Source: JBLMXQ01 sp050257855
Lineage (GTDB): Bacteria; Acidobacteriota; Vicinamibacteria; Vicinamibacterales; CAVVIG01
Direction: 5' to 3'
NCBI GenBank assembly: GCA_050257855.1
Contig: JBLMXQ010000008.1
Location: forward strand, 1-64,000
Length of the DNA stretch: 64,000 nucleotides
This document shows, piece by piece, positions 37,927 through 45,553 of this stretch (positions are counted from its first letter, which is position 1; every line of letters starts with the position of its first letter). The position numbers and the translations under genes are program-made. Below the pieces are notes generated by a model that saw only the letters and a program-made list of their open reading frames with translations, ran no database searches and was not told the DNA's origin.

Positions 37927-38048
37927 ATGCGGTCTCGACGGTATGACGCCGATCATGGCACGTGCCCCCAGGCCGGCCGATACTGTTCCTGCCGATTCCC
38001 GGCCGTTGGCGCGCGTGTTGGATCGGCTCACGGCGTCGACGTCGATCC

Positions 38049-38062
38049 GCCGGAAATCCGGC
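38049..38062. promoter_or_regulatory. Perfect 14-bp palindrome between divergent radical SAM genes
   Basis: GCCGGAAATCCGGC, 44 bp before the plus-strand gene and 150 bp from the minus-strand gene. I could not find a good sigma-54 promoter for the plus-strand gene. Confidence 0.5.
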
Positions 38063-38105
38063 AACGGCGGGCGTCCGACGGATCTCCGGTCCAAAGAGGT
38101 TGCTC

Positions 38106-39323
38106 ATGCCGCTGAACGCCTGCGAGCTCGAAATCGACCTGTTCTGCCGCGGCATGCGCGTAGCCGACGACATCTCGCTCGAGGGCGCACGCGGCGTCGC
38201 GCGCACCCGGGCCGGCCTCGGGTCGGGCCTCGAAGTCATCCTGCCGACCGGGTCGCTCCTCAAGGACGCGATCTGGGTCAACGTTCCGGTGGTCGAGCAG
38301 TTCGCGCTCGATTCGCCCTACCGGCTCACGGGGGGACCGGCCGAGGGGTACGCGATCGTCGACGGCCGGACCGGGCACTCCTATCCCGCGCGGCTGGCGG
38401 CCGAGCCCGAGTGGTATTCGCGGATGACGTCACGCGACGTGCCGATGAGCCGCATCGGCGTGCTCCAGGGCACCTACCTCGGGATCTACATCAACATGGT
38501 CTGCGCGTTCTGGAACTACGCCCCGCCGCTCAACTGCCAGTTCTGCACGACCGGCCGCAACATCGGCGCGAACGAGGAGCTCGAGAAAGCCATTCCCGAC
38601 GTGGTGGAGACGTGCTGGGCGGCGCGCCAGGAATCGAACGTGACCTTCGTCCACCTGAACGGCGGCTACGCCGGATCGCGTGGCATCGAGTTCGCGCTCC
38701 CCTACATCCGCGCCATCAAGGAACAGGTCGGGATGCTGGTCGGCCTGCAGCTCGCCCCCGAACGTGACTTCGGTCGCTACGACGAGGCCATCGCCGCCGG
38801 CGTGGACCACCTGTCGTTCTGCGTCGAGCTGATGGACCCCGAGTGGTTCGAGCGGATCTGCCCCGGCAAGGCGCGAATCCACGGCCAGCAGCTGTTCTTC
38901 GACGCGCTCGCGTACTGCGCCGAGCAGATGCCGCGCGGCGCGGTGTCGGGCGAGATCATCGCCGGCATCGAGCCGATCGAGCGGACCCTCGAGGGGATCG
39001 ACCGGATCGCCAGCCTCGGCGCTTTCCCGACCGTCTGCATCTTCCGCCCGACGATCGGCTCGGACATGGAGGCCTGGCCGGCGCCGAACTACGAGGAGAT
39101 GCGCCGGGTGATGGTCCACGTCTACGAGGCCTGCCGCCGGCACTGGATTCCGATCGGCGCGGCGCCGAACATTGAGGTCAGTCTTGTCGTCAACCCTGAT
39201 GATGCGGCGCTGCTCGCGCCGCGGACGCCCGCGTTCTACACTTACGAGGCGTTCAGGCGACTCGCCCGGCTGGCGGCACGGCCGATCTTCCGGCATCGCC
39301 TCCAGCCGCGCCGGGCCGCGTAA
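38106..39323 (+). CDS. Radical SAM protein with unusual CX10CX2C cluster motif
   Basis: 405 residues; ATG preceded by AGAGG. An N-terminal domain of about 110 residues comes before the radical SAM barrel, whose cluster cysteines appear to be Cys133, Cys144 and Cys147 (CAFWNYAPPLNCQFC), i.e. CX10CX2C instead of CX3CX2C. Later barrel strands include VTFVHLNGGYAGSRG (GGE-like) and ISGEIIAG-type segments. Similar proteins are seen in anaerobic gene sets but I know no function. Followed by a DUF4342 gene and a small membrane protein gene in the same direction. Confidence 0.75.
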   Translation: MPLNACELEIDLFCRGMRVADDISLEGARGVARTRAGLGSGLEVILPTGSLLKDAIWVNVPVVEQFALDSPYRLTGGPAEGYAIVDGRTGHSYPARLAAEPEWYSRMTSRDVPMSRIGVLQGTYLGIYINMVCAFWNYAPPLNCQFCTTGRNIGANEELEKAIPDVVETCWAARQESNVTFVHLNGGYAGSRGIEFALPYIRAIKEQVGMLVGLQLAPERDFGRYDEAIAAGVDHLSFCVELMDPEWFERICPGKARIHGQQLFFDALAYCAEQMPRGAVSGEIIAGIEPIERTLEGIDRIASLGAFPTVCIFRPTIGSDMEAWPAPNYEEMRRVMVHVYEACRRHWIPIGAAPNIEVSLVVNPDDAALLAPRTPAFYTYEAFRRLARLAARPIFRHRLQPRRAA

Positions 39324-39341
39324 TCGACAGGGAGGGAGACC

Positions 39342-39623
39342 GTGCCCGAGCAGACGTTCTATGAGACGTTCAAGGTCAGCGGCGCACAGCTGCTGGAGGC
39401 GGTGAAGAACCTCCTGCACGAGGGCAACGTCCGCCGCGTGACCATCAAGCAGGACGAGCGCACCATCGTCGAGTTCCCGCTGACTGTCGGCGTCGTCGGT
39501 GCGGTCATCGCGCCGATGCTCGCCGCCGTCGGCGCGATCGCAGCCGTGCTGACCGAGTGCACGATCCAGGTCGAGCGGACGACGCAGCCGTCCGAGCCGG
39601 CGAGCAAGGACGGCGCGGCGTGA
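39342..39623 (+). CDS. DUF4342 domain protein
   Basis: 93 residues with the DUF4342 signature: FYETFKVSGAQLLEAVKNLL, EGNVRRVTIKQDE, then a hydrophobic FPLTVGVVGAVIAPMLAAVG segment that could span a membrane. Function unknown. The stop overlaps the next start (ATGA), coupling it to a four-helix membrane protein. Confidence 0.85.
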   Translation: MPEQTFYETFKVSGAQLLEAVKNLLHEGNVRRVTIKQDERTIVEFPLTVGVVGAVIAPMLAAVGAIAAVLTECTIQVERTTQPSEPASKDGAA

Positions 39624-39991
39624 TGTTCATCGTCCGGCTCCTGGTCAACGCTGCGGCGCTCTGGGTCGCGACTCGCCTGGTGCCGGGCGTGACATTCAGC
39701 GGCGGCTGGGTGCCGTTCCTGGGCGTGGCGCTGGTGTTCGGCGTCGTCAACGCCTTCATCCGCCCGGTCGCGAAGATCCTCACCCTCCCGTTCATCCTTC
39801 TCACGCTCGGCCTGTTCTCGTTCGTGGTGAACGGCCTGATGCTGTGGCTGACGAGCGGGCTTTCCGATGCCCTCGGGCTCGGATTCCACGTCAGCGGCTT
39901 CTGGGCCGCCTTCTTCGGCGCCCTCGTCGTCAGCATCGCGAGCACGATGCTCTCGCTGATGGTCACCGAAGCCGTCACCGACGCCGACTGA
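39623..39991 (+). CDS. Phage holin family 4 (YvlD-like) membrane protein
   Basis: 122 residues with four membrane spans. VNAAALWVATRLVPGVTFSG, FGVVNAFIRPVAKILTLPF and LTLGLFSFVVNGLMLWL are typical of the YvlD/holin_4_2 family. Despite the name these are chromosomal membrane proteins of unknown role, often stress-linked; nothing nearby suggests a phage. Coupled to the DUF4342 gene. Confidence 0.9.
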   Translation: MFIVRLLVNAAALWVATRLVPGVTFSGGWVPFLGVALVFGVVNAFIRPVAKILTLPFILLTLGLFSFVVNGLMLWLTSGLSDALGLGFHVSGFWAAFFGALVVSIASTMLSLMVTEAVTDAD

Positions 39992-40064
39992 CGACGAGAA
40001 CGGCGCGTTCGAAGCCGCGGGCGTCGTTTGGACCGCGGCTGACGAATCGGATAGTGTCTTGAGC

Positions 40065-42038
40065 ATGCCCCGCATGCTCGCTCGCGCACGCCAGACCAGC
40101 TTCCTCTTCTTCAGTGTTTGCGTCCTGGCCGGTGCCGTTCTGGCCGGCGCAGGCGCCGGCCTTCGGGCGGCCCAGAGTCCCGGTCCACAACCCTCGCCGA
40201 TGCCGCCGCCGGTGCCGGCGCCGCAGGACCGGCCGTATCCGGGCACGATTCGCCTGGCCGTCGACGCAACGGACACCGCGCGGCGCATCGTCAGCGTGCG
40301 CGAGACCATTCCGGTCTCGGCTCCCGGACCGATCGTGCTGCTGTATCCGCGGTGGATTCCGGGGCATCATTCGCCGAACGGACCGGTGCAGGAGGTGGCT
40401 GGTCTGGTCCTCCACGCGAACGGCCAGCGGATCGAGTGGCGGCGCGATCCGGTCGACGTCTTTGCGTTTCACGCCGACGTCCCGGCGGGCGCGCATGCCA
40501 TCGACGCGGAATTCCAGTGGTTGACGCCGGTCAACGCGCGCGTCGGGCGCGTCACCGTCACGACGGAGATGCTCGACCTGCAGTGGAACGCCCTCGCGCT
40601 GTATCCGGCCGGGTACTTCTCGCGCGACATCAGCGTCGAGCCGTCCCTGCGCGTCCCGGAGGGCTGGCAGGTCGCCACGGCGCTCGACACCGCGTCGACG
40701 AGCGGCTCGACGACGACCTTCAAGCCCGTGACGTTCAACACGCTCCTCGACTCGCCGGTGTACGCCGGCCGCTATTTCAAGCGCTACGATCTCGATCCCG
40801 GCGGCCCCGCGCCGGTCCACCTCGACGTCGTCGCGGATCGGGCGGACCTGGTGGAAGCGCCGCCGGACGGGCTGGCGGCGCATCGCGCACTGGTGCAGCA
40901 GGCGTACAGGCTGTTCGGCTCGCACCACTACGACCACTACGACTTCCTGCTGTCGCTCAGCGGCGAGATGGGCGGCATCGGGCTCGAGCATCATCGCTCG
41001 AGCGAGGACGGCACGATCCCGACCTATTTCTCGGACTGGACGAAGAGCTTCACGGTCCGTGACCTGCTCTCGCACGAGTACACGCACTCGTGGAACGGCA
41101 AGTTCCGGCGTCCGGCGGATCTGTGGACGCCGAACTTCAACGTGCCGATGCGCGACAGCCTGTTGTGGGTCTACGAAGGCCAGACGCAGTACTGGGGCTA
41201 TACGCTGGCGGCGCGCTCCGGGTTGTGGACGAAGCAGGAGGCGCTCGACGCGCTCGCGTCGGTGGCCGCGACCTACGACCACCGGATCGGGCGGACGTGG
41301 CGGGCGCTCGAGGACACGACGAACGATCCGATCATCGCCAACCGGCGCCCGCAGTCCTGGCGCAGCTGGCAGCGCAGCGAGGACTACTACTCGGAGGGGC
41401 AGCTCGTCTGGCTCGACGCCGACACGCTGATCCGCGACCTGTCGCACGGCCGCAAGTCGCTCGACGACTTCGCGCGCGCCTTCTTCGGGATCGACACCGG
41501 CAGCTTCGTCACCGTCACCTACACGTTCGACGACGTCGTGCACGCGCTGAACGCGGTGCAGCCGTACGACTGGGCGACGTTCCTGGAGAGACGGCTGGAG
41601 GGCCACGGTCCCGGCGCGCCGCTCGACGGGATCACCCGCGGCGGGTACAGGCTCGTCTACACCGACAAACCGTCGGAGTTCTGGCGCGTGAACGAGAGCC
41701 GGCGCAGGATGGCGGACCTGACGTATTCGATCGGCCTGACCGCTTCCAGCGACGGCACGGTCAGCGACGTGCAGTGGGAAGGGCCGGCGTTCAAAGCGGG
41801 CCTGACCGAAGGAGCGCGGATCCAGGCGGTGAACGGCGAGGCCTACGACGCCGCGCGCCTCGAGGATGCCATCGCGGCCGCGAAGGGGACGGCCGCTCCG
41901 ATCGTGCTCGTCATCCGCTCGGACGATCGCTATCGGACCGTGAGCCTCGACTATCACGACGGGCTGCGCTATCCGCACCTGGAGCGCGATCCGGCGACGC
42001 CTGCGCGCCTTGACGACATCCTGGCGCCGCGACCCTGA
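40065..42038 (+). CDS. M61-family (glycyl aminopeptidase-like) metalloprotease with PDZ domain
   Basis: 657 residues. Signal peptide or anchor (residues 10-35) and a Pro-rich linker, then the M61 N-terminal beta domain, the zinc motif HEYTH (residues 337-341) with the downstream Glu in WVYEGQTQYWG (about 371), and a C-terminal PDZ domain (about 560-640, FKAGLTEGARIQAVNGEAYD). Secreted or periplasmic peptidase. ATG 40065 chosen over TTG 40059. It is not obviously part of the electron-transfer programme around it. Confidence 0.93.
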   Translation: MPRMLARARQTSFLFFSVCVLAGAVLAGAGAGLRAAQSPGPQPSPMPPPVPAPQDRPYPGTIRLAVDATDTARRIVSVRETIPVSAPGPIVLLYPRWIPGHHSPNGPVQEVAGLVLHANGQRIEWRRDPVDVFAFHADVPAGAHAIDAEFQWLTPVNARVGRVTVTTEMLDLQWNALALYPAGYFSRDISVEPSLRVPEGWQVATALDTASTSGSTTTFKPVTFNTLLDSPVYAGRYFKRYDLDPGGPAPVHLDVVADRADLVEAPPDGLAAHRALVQQAYRLFGSHHYDHYDFLLSLSGEMGGIGLEHHRSSEDGTIPTYFSDWTKSFTVRDLLSHEYTHSWNGKFRRPADLWTPNFNVPMRDSLLWVYEGQTQYWGYTLAARSGLWTKQEALDALASVAATYDHRIGRTWRALEDTTNDPIIANRRPQSWRSWQRSEDYYSEGQLVWLDADTLIRDLSHGRKSLDDFARAFFGIDTGSFVTVTYTFDDVVHALNAVQPYDWATFLERRLEGHGPGAPLDGITRGGYRLVYTDKPSEFWRVNESRRRMADLTYSIGLTASSDGTVSDVQWEGPAFKAGLTEGARIQAVNGEAYDAARLEDAIAAAKGTAAPIVLVIRSDDRYRTVSLDYHDGLRYPHLERDPATPARLDDILAPRP

Positions 42039-42137
42039 CGTAGATGCCCCCCGGCGCGCCTCGCGATGTTCGCGGAGCTTCGCGCCGGCCGCCGGGAGGG
42101 TGGGAAGCGCCTTCTACCGAATTTTCGGCGAAATTCC

Positions 42138-42153
42138 AGGCATCGGCCTTGCG
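42138..42153 (+). promoter_or_regulatory. Sigma-54 promoter, exact core
   Basis: AGGCATCGGCCTTGCG contains GGCA-N6-TTGC. Predicted start near 42163, about 70 bases before the small gene at 42233. An A/T-centred inverted repeat (CCGAATTTTCGG) is just upstream, but no good copy of the 14-bp motif. Confidence 0.55.
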
Positions 42154-42232
42154 TCACCCCTCGCAGAGTCCGATGGTCGGCCATTCGCCGGCCGCCGAAA
42201 TGCCACTCGCCGACTACTGGGGGGAGGTTGCA

Positions 42233-42472
42233 ATGCTGGACCGTGACAAGCTGGAGACGGTCCTCTCGCGGCGGTTCCCGGGCGCGTCGATCGATCAGAT
42301 CGCCTCGGCGGCCAACGCGATCATGGGGCTCGACGAGGAGTGGGAGGAGTTTGGCGGTCGGGGCGACGGGCCCGCCTATGATGTGTCTCCCACGTGCAGC
42401 GACGCGTGCCTGCTGGCGCGCGAGGCCGCAGCCGGGGCCGAGTTCCGGCTCCTGCGCCGGATCGGCCACTGA
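42233..42472 (+). CDS. Small protein with CX3C motif, unknown function
   Basis: 79 residues; start ATG with a very strong GGGGGGAGG ribosome site. N-terminal half is helical (LDRDKLETVLSRRFPGASI, DQIASAANAIMGLDEEWEEF); the C-terminal half has CSDAC, which could bind metal or be redox-active. No membrane span or signal. I do not recognise it. The sigma-54 promoter places it in the putative regulon. Confidence 0.7.
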   Translation: MLDRDKLETVLSRRFPGASIDQIASAANAIMGLDEEWEEFGGRGDGPAYDVSPTCSDACLLAREAAAGAEFRLLRRIGH

Positions 42473-42494
42473 CGGATCTGGTCCTCCCCGGCAT

Positions 42495-42508
42495 GCCGGG
42501 AATCCGGC
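42495..42508. promoter_or_regulatory. Palindrome (13 of 14) upstream of the small GluTR-like gene
   Basis: GCCGGGAATCCGGC. Further half-related copies follow (GCCGGACGCCGG, GCTGGAATCCGGCC). Centre is 56 bp from the candidate promoter at 42550-42565. Confidence 0.5.
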
Positions 42509-42549
42509 GGGCCGTCTGCCGGACGCCGGAAAACGGGCTGGAATCCGGC

Positions 42550-42565
42550 CGGCATTCGATTTGAA
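42550..42565 (+). promoter_or_regulatory. Weak sigma-54-like promoter
   Basis: CGGCATTCGATTTGAA: good -24 but GA in place of GC at -12. The predicted start would be 4-5 bases before the ATG. Confidence 0.3.
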
Positions 42566-42579
42566 GACCCCGTCCGGGC

Positions 42580-42819
42580 ATGAGTGGATCGAAAGTCAGC
42601 GAGGCGCTGCAGAATCGGTTCGAGGCCATCCGCCGTGCGGAGCTGGATCGGTTGAAGAAGAAGCTGGGCGGGCTCTCCGACGAGGACCGCGAGTCGGTTG
42701 AAGCCATTACTGCCGACGTCATCCGCGCGATCGCCAGCGTGCCGGCCCGCGCGCTCGCCGACGGGACGAAGCACCCGGAGCTCGAGGCCGTCGTTCGCAT
42801 CTTCGCGCTCGAAGCCTGA
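42580..42819 (+). CDS. Stand-alone glutamyl-tRNA reductase dimerisation-like domain
   Basis: 79 residues. RFEAIRRAELDRLKKKLGGL followed by SDEDRESVEAITADVIRAIA closely resembles the C-terminal dimerisation helix bundle of HemA (glutamyl-tRNA reductase), without its catalytic or NADPH domains. It may bind GluTR to control haem synthesis, or simply share a helical fold. The resemblance is by eye only. Convergent with a TPR gene. Confidence 0.65.
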   Translation: MSGSKVSEALQNRFEAIRRAELDRLKKKLGGLSDEDRESVEAITADVIRAIASVPARALADGTKHPELEAVVRIFALEA

Positions 42820-42941
42820 TTCCCCGCCGCAGTTCCCGTAAATCACAGACACACTACGTAACCCGGCTCGGAGGGCAGGCCCGTCCAGAGGGACAGGCTC
42901 TGCGCGCGTCCCGGGCGGTCCAGGAGGGTCGGTCCGACCCG

Positions 42942-43532
42942 CTACCTCCGGGCGTCGGCGAGCAGCTGTCTGACCCGGGCGGCGCCGGGGTAGTCGGGAT
43001 GGGCCGCCAGCAGCTTTTCCCACGCCTTGATCGCGGCGGACCGGTCGTGCCGCCCCTCGGACTGCACGATGCCGACGTTGAAGAGCGTCTGCGCGTGCGT
43101 CGGGTCGATGGCGAGCGACTTGTCGTACTGACGGAGCGCCTCGTCGGCGCGGCCCGTGTACCAGAGCGCCGTGCCCAGATCGGTGCTGACGTTGATGTCG
43201 TGGGAGTCGAGCGCGAACGCCTGCTGGTAGAACGGAATCGCCTCCGCATACCGCCGCGCGTCGTAGAGCAGGTTGGCCAGGCCAACGGCCGCCTGCAGAT
43301 TCCTCGGGTCGCGCGCGAGGATGCTGCGATACGCCTGGACCGTCGCCTCGTCGGCCGGCGGTACGCCGGCGACGTCTGCCGCAGCCGCGGCCTGCGACGC
43401 GGGGGCCGCCGACGCCTCGCGGCCGGTCGTCGTCGTGATGAGGTAGCCGGTGACGGCGCCGACCAGCAGGACGGCGGCGACATAGACGATCCACGAGTAT
43501 TCTCCTTCTTCGTCGTAGGTGCGTTCGTGCAT
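42942..43532 (-). CDS. Membrane-anchored TPR protein
   Basis: 196 residues. One membrane span near residues 13-32 (YSWIVYVAAVLLVGAVTGYL) is followed by an Ala-rich linker and at least three to four tetratricopeptide repeats (NLQAAVGLANLLYDARRYAE; GTALWYTGRADEALRQYDKS; ending in HPDYPGAARVRQLLADARR). TPR proteins of this form often assist cytochrome c assembly (CcmH/NrfG-like), which would suit this region; this is inference. The start ATG at 43532 has no obvious ribosome site. Confidence 0.85.
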   Translation of the reverse strand: MHERTYDEEGEYSWIVYVAAVLLVGAVTGYLITTTTGREASAAPASQAAAAADVAGVPPADEATVQAYRSILARDPRNLQAAVGLANLLYDARRYAEAIPFYQQAFALDSHDINVSTDLGTALWYTGRADEALRQYDKSLAIDPTHAQTLFNVGIVQSEGRHDRSAAIKAWEKLLAAHPDYPGAARVRQLLADARR

Positions 43533-43544
43533 GCCTGGCGACGG

Positions 43545-43560
43545 AGCACTTCGTGTACCG
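43545..43560 (-). promoter_or_regulatory. Weak sigma-54-like promoter of the TPR gene
   Basis: Minus strand CGGTACACGAAGTGCT, correct GG-N10-GC but weak flanks. Centre is exactly 55 bp from the palindrome at 43601-43614. Confidence 0.35.
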
Positions 43561-43600
43561 ATTGAAATGCGGGCCGTTTCGGGACCCCTTCGCGTCCGGC

Positions 43601-43614
43601 GCCGGAAATCCGTC
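43601..43614. promoter_or_regulatory. Palindrome (13 of 14) upstream of the TPR gene
   Basis: GCCGGAAATCCGTC. It overlaps the stop codon of the histidine kinase gene. Confidence 0.5.
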
Positions 43615-45019
43615 AGGAGTGCGCTTCGATGGGCAGGTCAATGGAGATGATCGTGCCGCCGGCCGGCGGTACCTCGATCCGTATCGCGCCGCCATGAGCG
43701 TCGACGATGCGCTTGGCGGTCGGCAGGCCGAGGCCGGTCCCGCGATGCTTGGTGGTGAAAAAGGGATCGAACGCCTTCTCGCGCACCTCGGCCGGCATCC
43801 CCGGCCCGTGGTCGGCAATGGCCACCTCGACCCGGCCGTCGTGCTGTGCGAGGGAGACGTCGATGGCGCCCTGGCCGCTCATCGCCTGCGCGGCGTTGAT
43901 GATGACGTTCTGAAAGGCGATGCGCAGCTGCTCGCGATCCGCGGCGATCGCCGGGACCGAGCCGTGCAGGCGCAGTTCGACCGCCGAGAGCGCCGGATCG
44001 CGCCGGAGCAGTTCAGCCGTGTCCCCGATGACCGCGGCCACGTCGACCGGCTCGGTCTGGAGCTGCCGCGGTCGTGCGAACACGAGCAGGTCCTGGACGA
44101 TCGCGTTCAGCGCGTCGAGGCGGCCGATGATGTCGCCGACGATCGCCTTGTCGCGCTGCCCGGCCGGCATGCGCGACTGGATCACCTGCAGCGCGCCCCG
44201 GATGCCCGCGATCGGGTTCTTCACCTCGTGCGCGACGACGGCCGCCATTTCGCCGAGCCGCGCCAGCGCCGCCTGCTCGCGCAGCTGCTCTTCCGACCGT
44301 TTGCGCGCGGTGATCTCGTACCGGATCGCCATGTACTGATACGGCCTGCCGTGCGCGTCGAGGAACGGCACGATGGTCGTGTCCACCCAGTAGATCGATC
44401 CGTCCTTGGCGCGATTCCGGATCTCACCGCGCCAGATGCGGCCGTTGGCGATCGTGACCCACAGGTTGCGGATGAAGTCCTTCGAGTGGTAGCCGGAGTT
44501 GACGAGGCGGTGATCCTGTCCGATCAGCTCCTCGCGCGGATACTTCGAGATCTCGCAGAACCTGTCGTTCACGAACGTAATCGTCCCCTTCGTGTTCGTG
44601 ACCGCCACGATCGCGGACTGATCGATCGCGTAGTTGATGTCGGCGAGGTCGCGCGTGCGCTGCTCGAGCCGGACCCCGGTCTCCCGGAACCGCCGCGCGA
44701 TCAGGGCAATCGTCCAGACTTCCACGACCGAAAAGGTCCGGTCCAGCCAGGCGGTCCAGGGAATCAGGTCCCAGGGCGATTTGAGGAGCCCGGCGGCGAT
44801 GAGCATGGTCGTGGCCCAGGCGCACAGGATGCCCGTCTGCGGCGGCAGCGCCAGTACGGCCAGCAGCAGCGGGACGACGTACAGCGACGACACCCCCATC
44901 GAACTGCGGGTGGCCAGGTCGGTGGCGAGGATGCCGCCCGCCAGTACGGCGGCGACCACGAGCGCCGCCCACTGGCGGGCATGCGAATGGCCGTGGGCGA
45001 CATGCGACGCGTTAATCAT
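43613..45019 (-). CDS. PAS-domain sensor histidine kinase (NtrB-like)
   Basis: 468 residues. A His-rich N-terminus (HVAHGHSHARQ) and about four membrane spans in residues 15-110, then a PAS domain with PAC (about 125-240), HisKA with the phospho-accepting His264 in VVAHEVKNP, and HATPase with NVIINAAQAM (N box), DHGPGMP, FTTKHRGTGLGL. The kinase core is of the NtrB/AtoS type that pairs with sigma-54 activators. It is divergent from a receiver gene and the NtrC-type activator, its likely partners. The signal is unknown; PAS or the membrane part could sense redox or quinone state. Confidence 0.92.
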   Translation of the reverse strand: MINASHVAHGHSHARQWAALVVAAVLAGGILATDLATRSSMGVSSLYVVPLLLAVLALPPQTGILCAWATTMLIAAGLLKSPWDLIPWTAWLDRTFSVVEVWTIALIARRFRETGVRLEQRTRDLADINYAIDQSAIVAVTNTKGTITFVNDRFCEISKYPREELIGQDHRLVNSGYHSKDFIRNLWVTIANGRIWRGEIRNRAKDGSIYWVDTTIVPFLDAHGRPYQYMAIRYEITARKRSEEQLREQAALARLGEMAAVVAHEVKNPIAGIRGALQVIQSRMPAGQRDKAIVGDIIGRLDALNAIVQDLLVFARPRQLQTEPVDVAAVIGDTAELLRRDPALSAVELRLHGSVPAIAADREQLRIAFQNVIINAAQAMSGQGAIDVSLAQHDGRVEVAIADHGPGMPAEVREKAFDPFFTTKHRGTGLGLPTAKRIVDAHGGAIRIEVPPAGGTIISIDLPIEAHS

Positions 45020-45096
45020 CTGGCCTGACTTTTGAAGTGATAGTAGGCGTTACGGTTATGCTAGCCGATTCCGGGCTTGGGGAAAGCGGTTCAATC

Positions 45097-45528
45097 ATGT
45101 CGGACTCGCCTGCGGCATTGAGGGATTTTTCCCACATGGAGAAAAAATCCTCGGCTCTCAGAGTGCTCGTCGTCGACGACGAGCCGCTGATCCGCTGGTC
45201 GCTCGCCGAGACGCTCCTCGACAGCGGGCATGAGGTTCTCGAAGCGGGCGATGCCCGCAGCGCGGTCGAGGCCGTTCGTGAAGCCCCCTTCCCGGTGGAC
45301 GTCGTCCTGCTCGATTATCGGCTGCCCGATTCGAACGATCTCGGGTTGCTGGCCAGCCTGCGGCGCCTGTCGCCCGAAACGCGCGTCATCCTGATGACCG
45401 CCTTCGGGACGCCGGAAGTGGTGCAGGGGGCGCTGAAACTCGGGGCCTTTTCGGTTGTGCACAAACCGTTGGAAATGAACGACCTGGCCACTCTGGTCGC
45501 CAGGGCCTACGATTCCCGTCCGCACTAG
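45097..45528 (+). CDS. Single-domain response regulator
   Basis: 143 residues: receiver domain only, with acidic pocket VVDDEP (about 26-30), phosphorylation site Asp73 (VVLLDYRLPDS), Thr in LMTAFGT and Lys in VVHKPLE. No output domain. Start at ATG 45097; ATG 45136 or GTG 45037 are alternatives. It lies between the kinase (divergent) and the NtrC-type gene (25 bp downstream), so it may act as a phosphate sink or feed the same activator. A poor -35/-10 pair (TTGAAG, TATGCT) lies upstream. Confidence 0.9.
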   Translation: MSDSPAALRDFSHMEKKSSALRVLVVDDEPLIRWSLAETLLDSGHEVLEAGDARSAVEAVREAPFPVDVVLLDYRLPDSNDLGLLASLRRLSPETRVILMTAFGTPEVVQGALKLGAFSVVHKPLEMNDLATLVARAYDSRPH

Positions 45529-45553
45529 ACACGCCTGTATACTGAAAGGCGCC

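Noticed and set aside
37956..37971. TGGCACGTGCCCCC as a sigma-54 promoter for the radical SAM gene at 38106
   Set aside because: It has a fine -24 element but no TTGC at the right spacing; TGGCACGTGCC is itself a palindrome.
39623..39991. Phage remnant suggested by the holin-family name
   Set aside because: YvlD-like proteins are ordinary chromosomal membrane proteins; no other phage gene is nearby.
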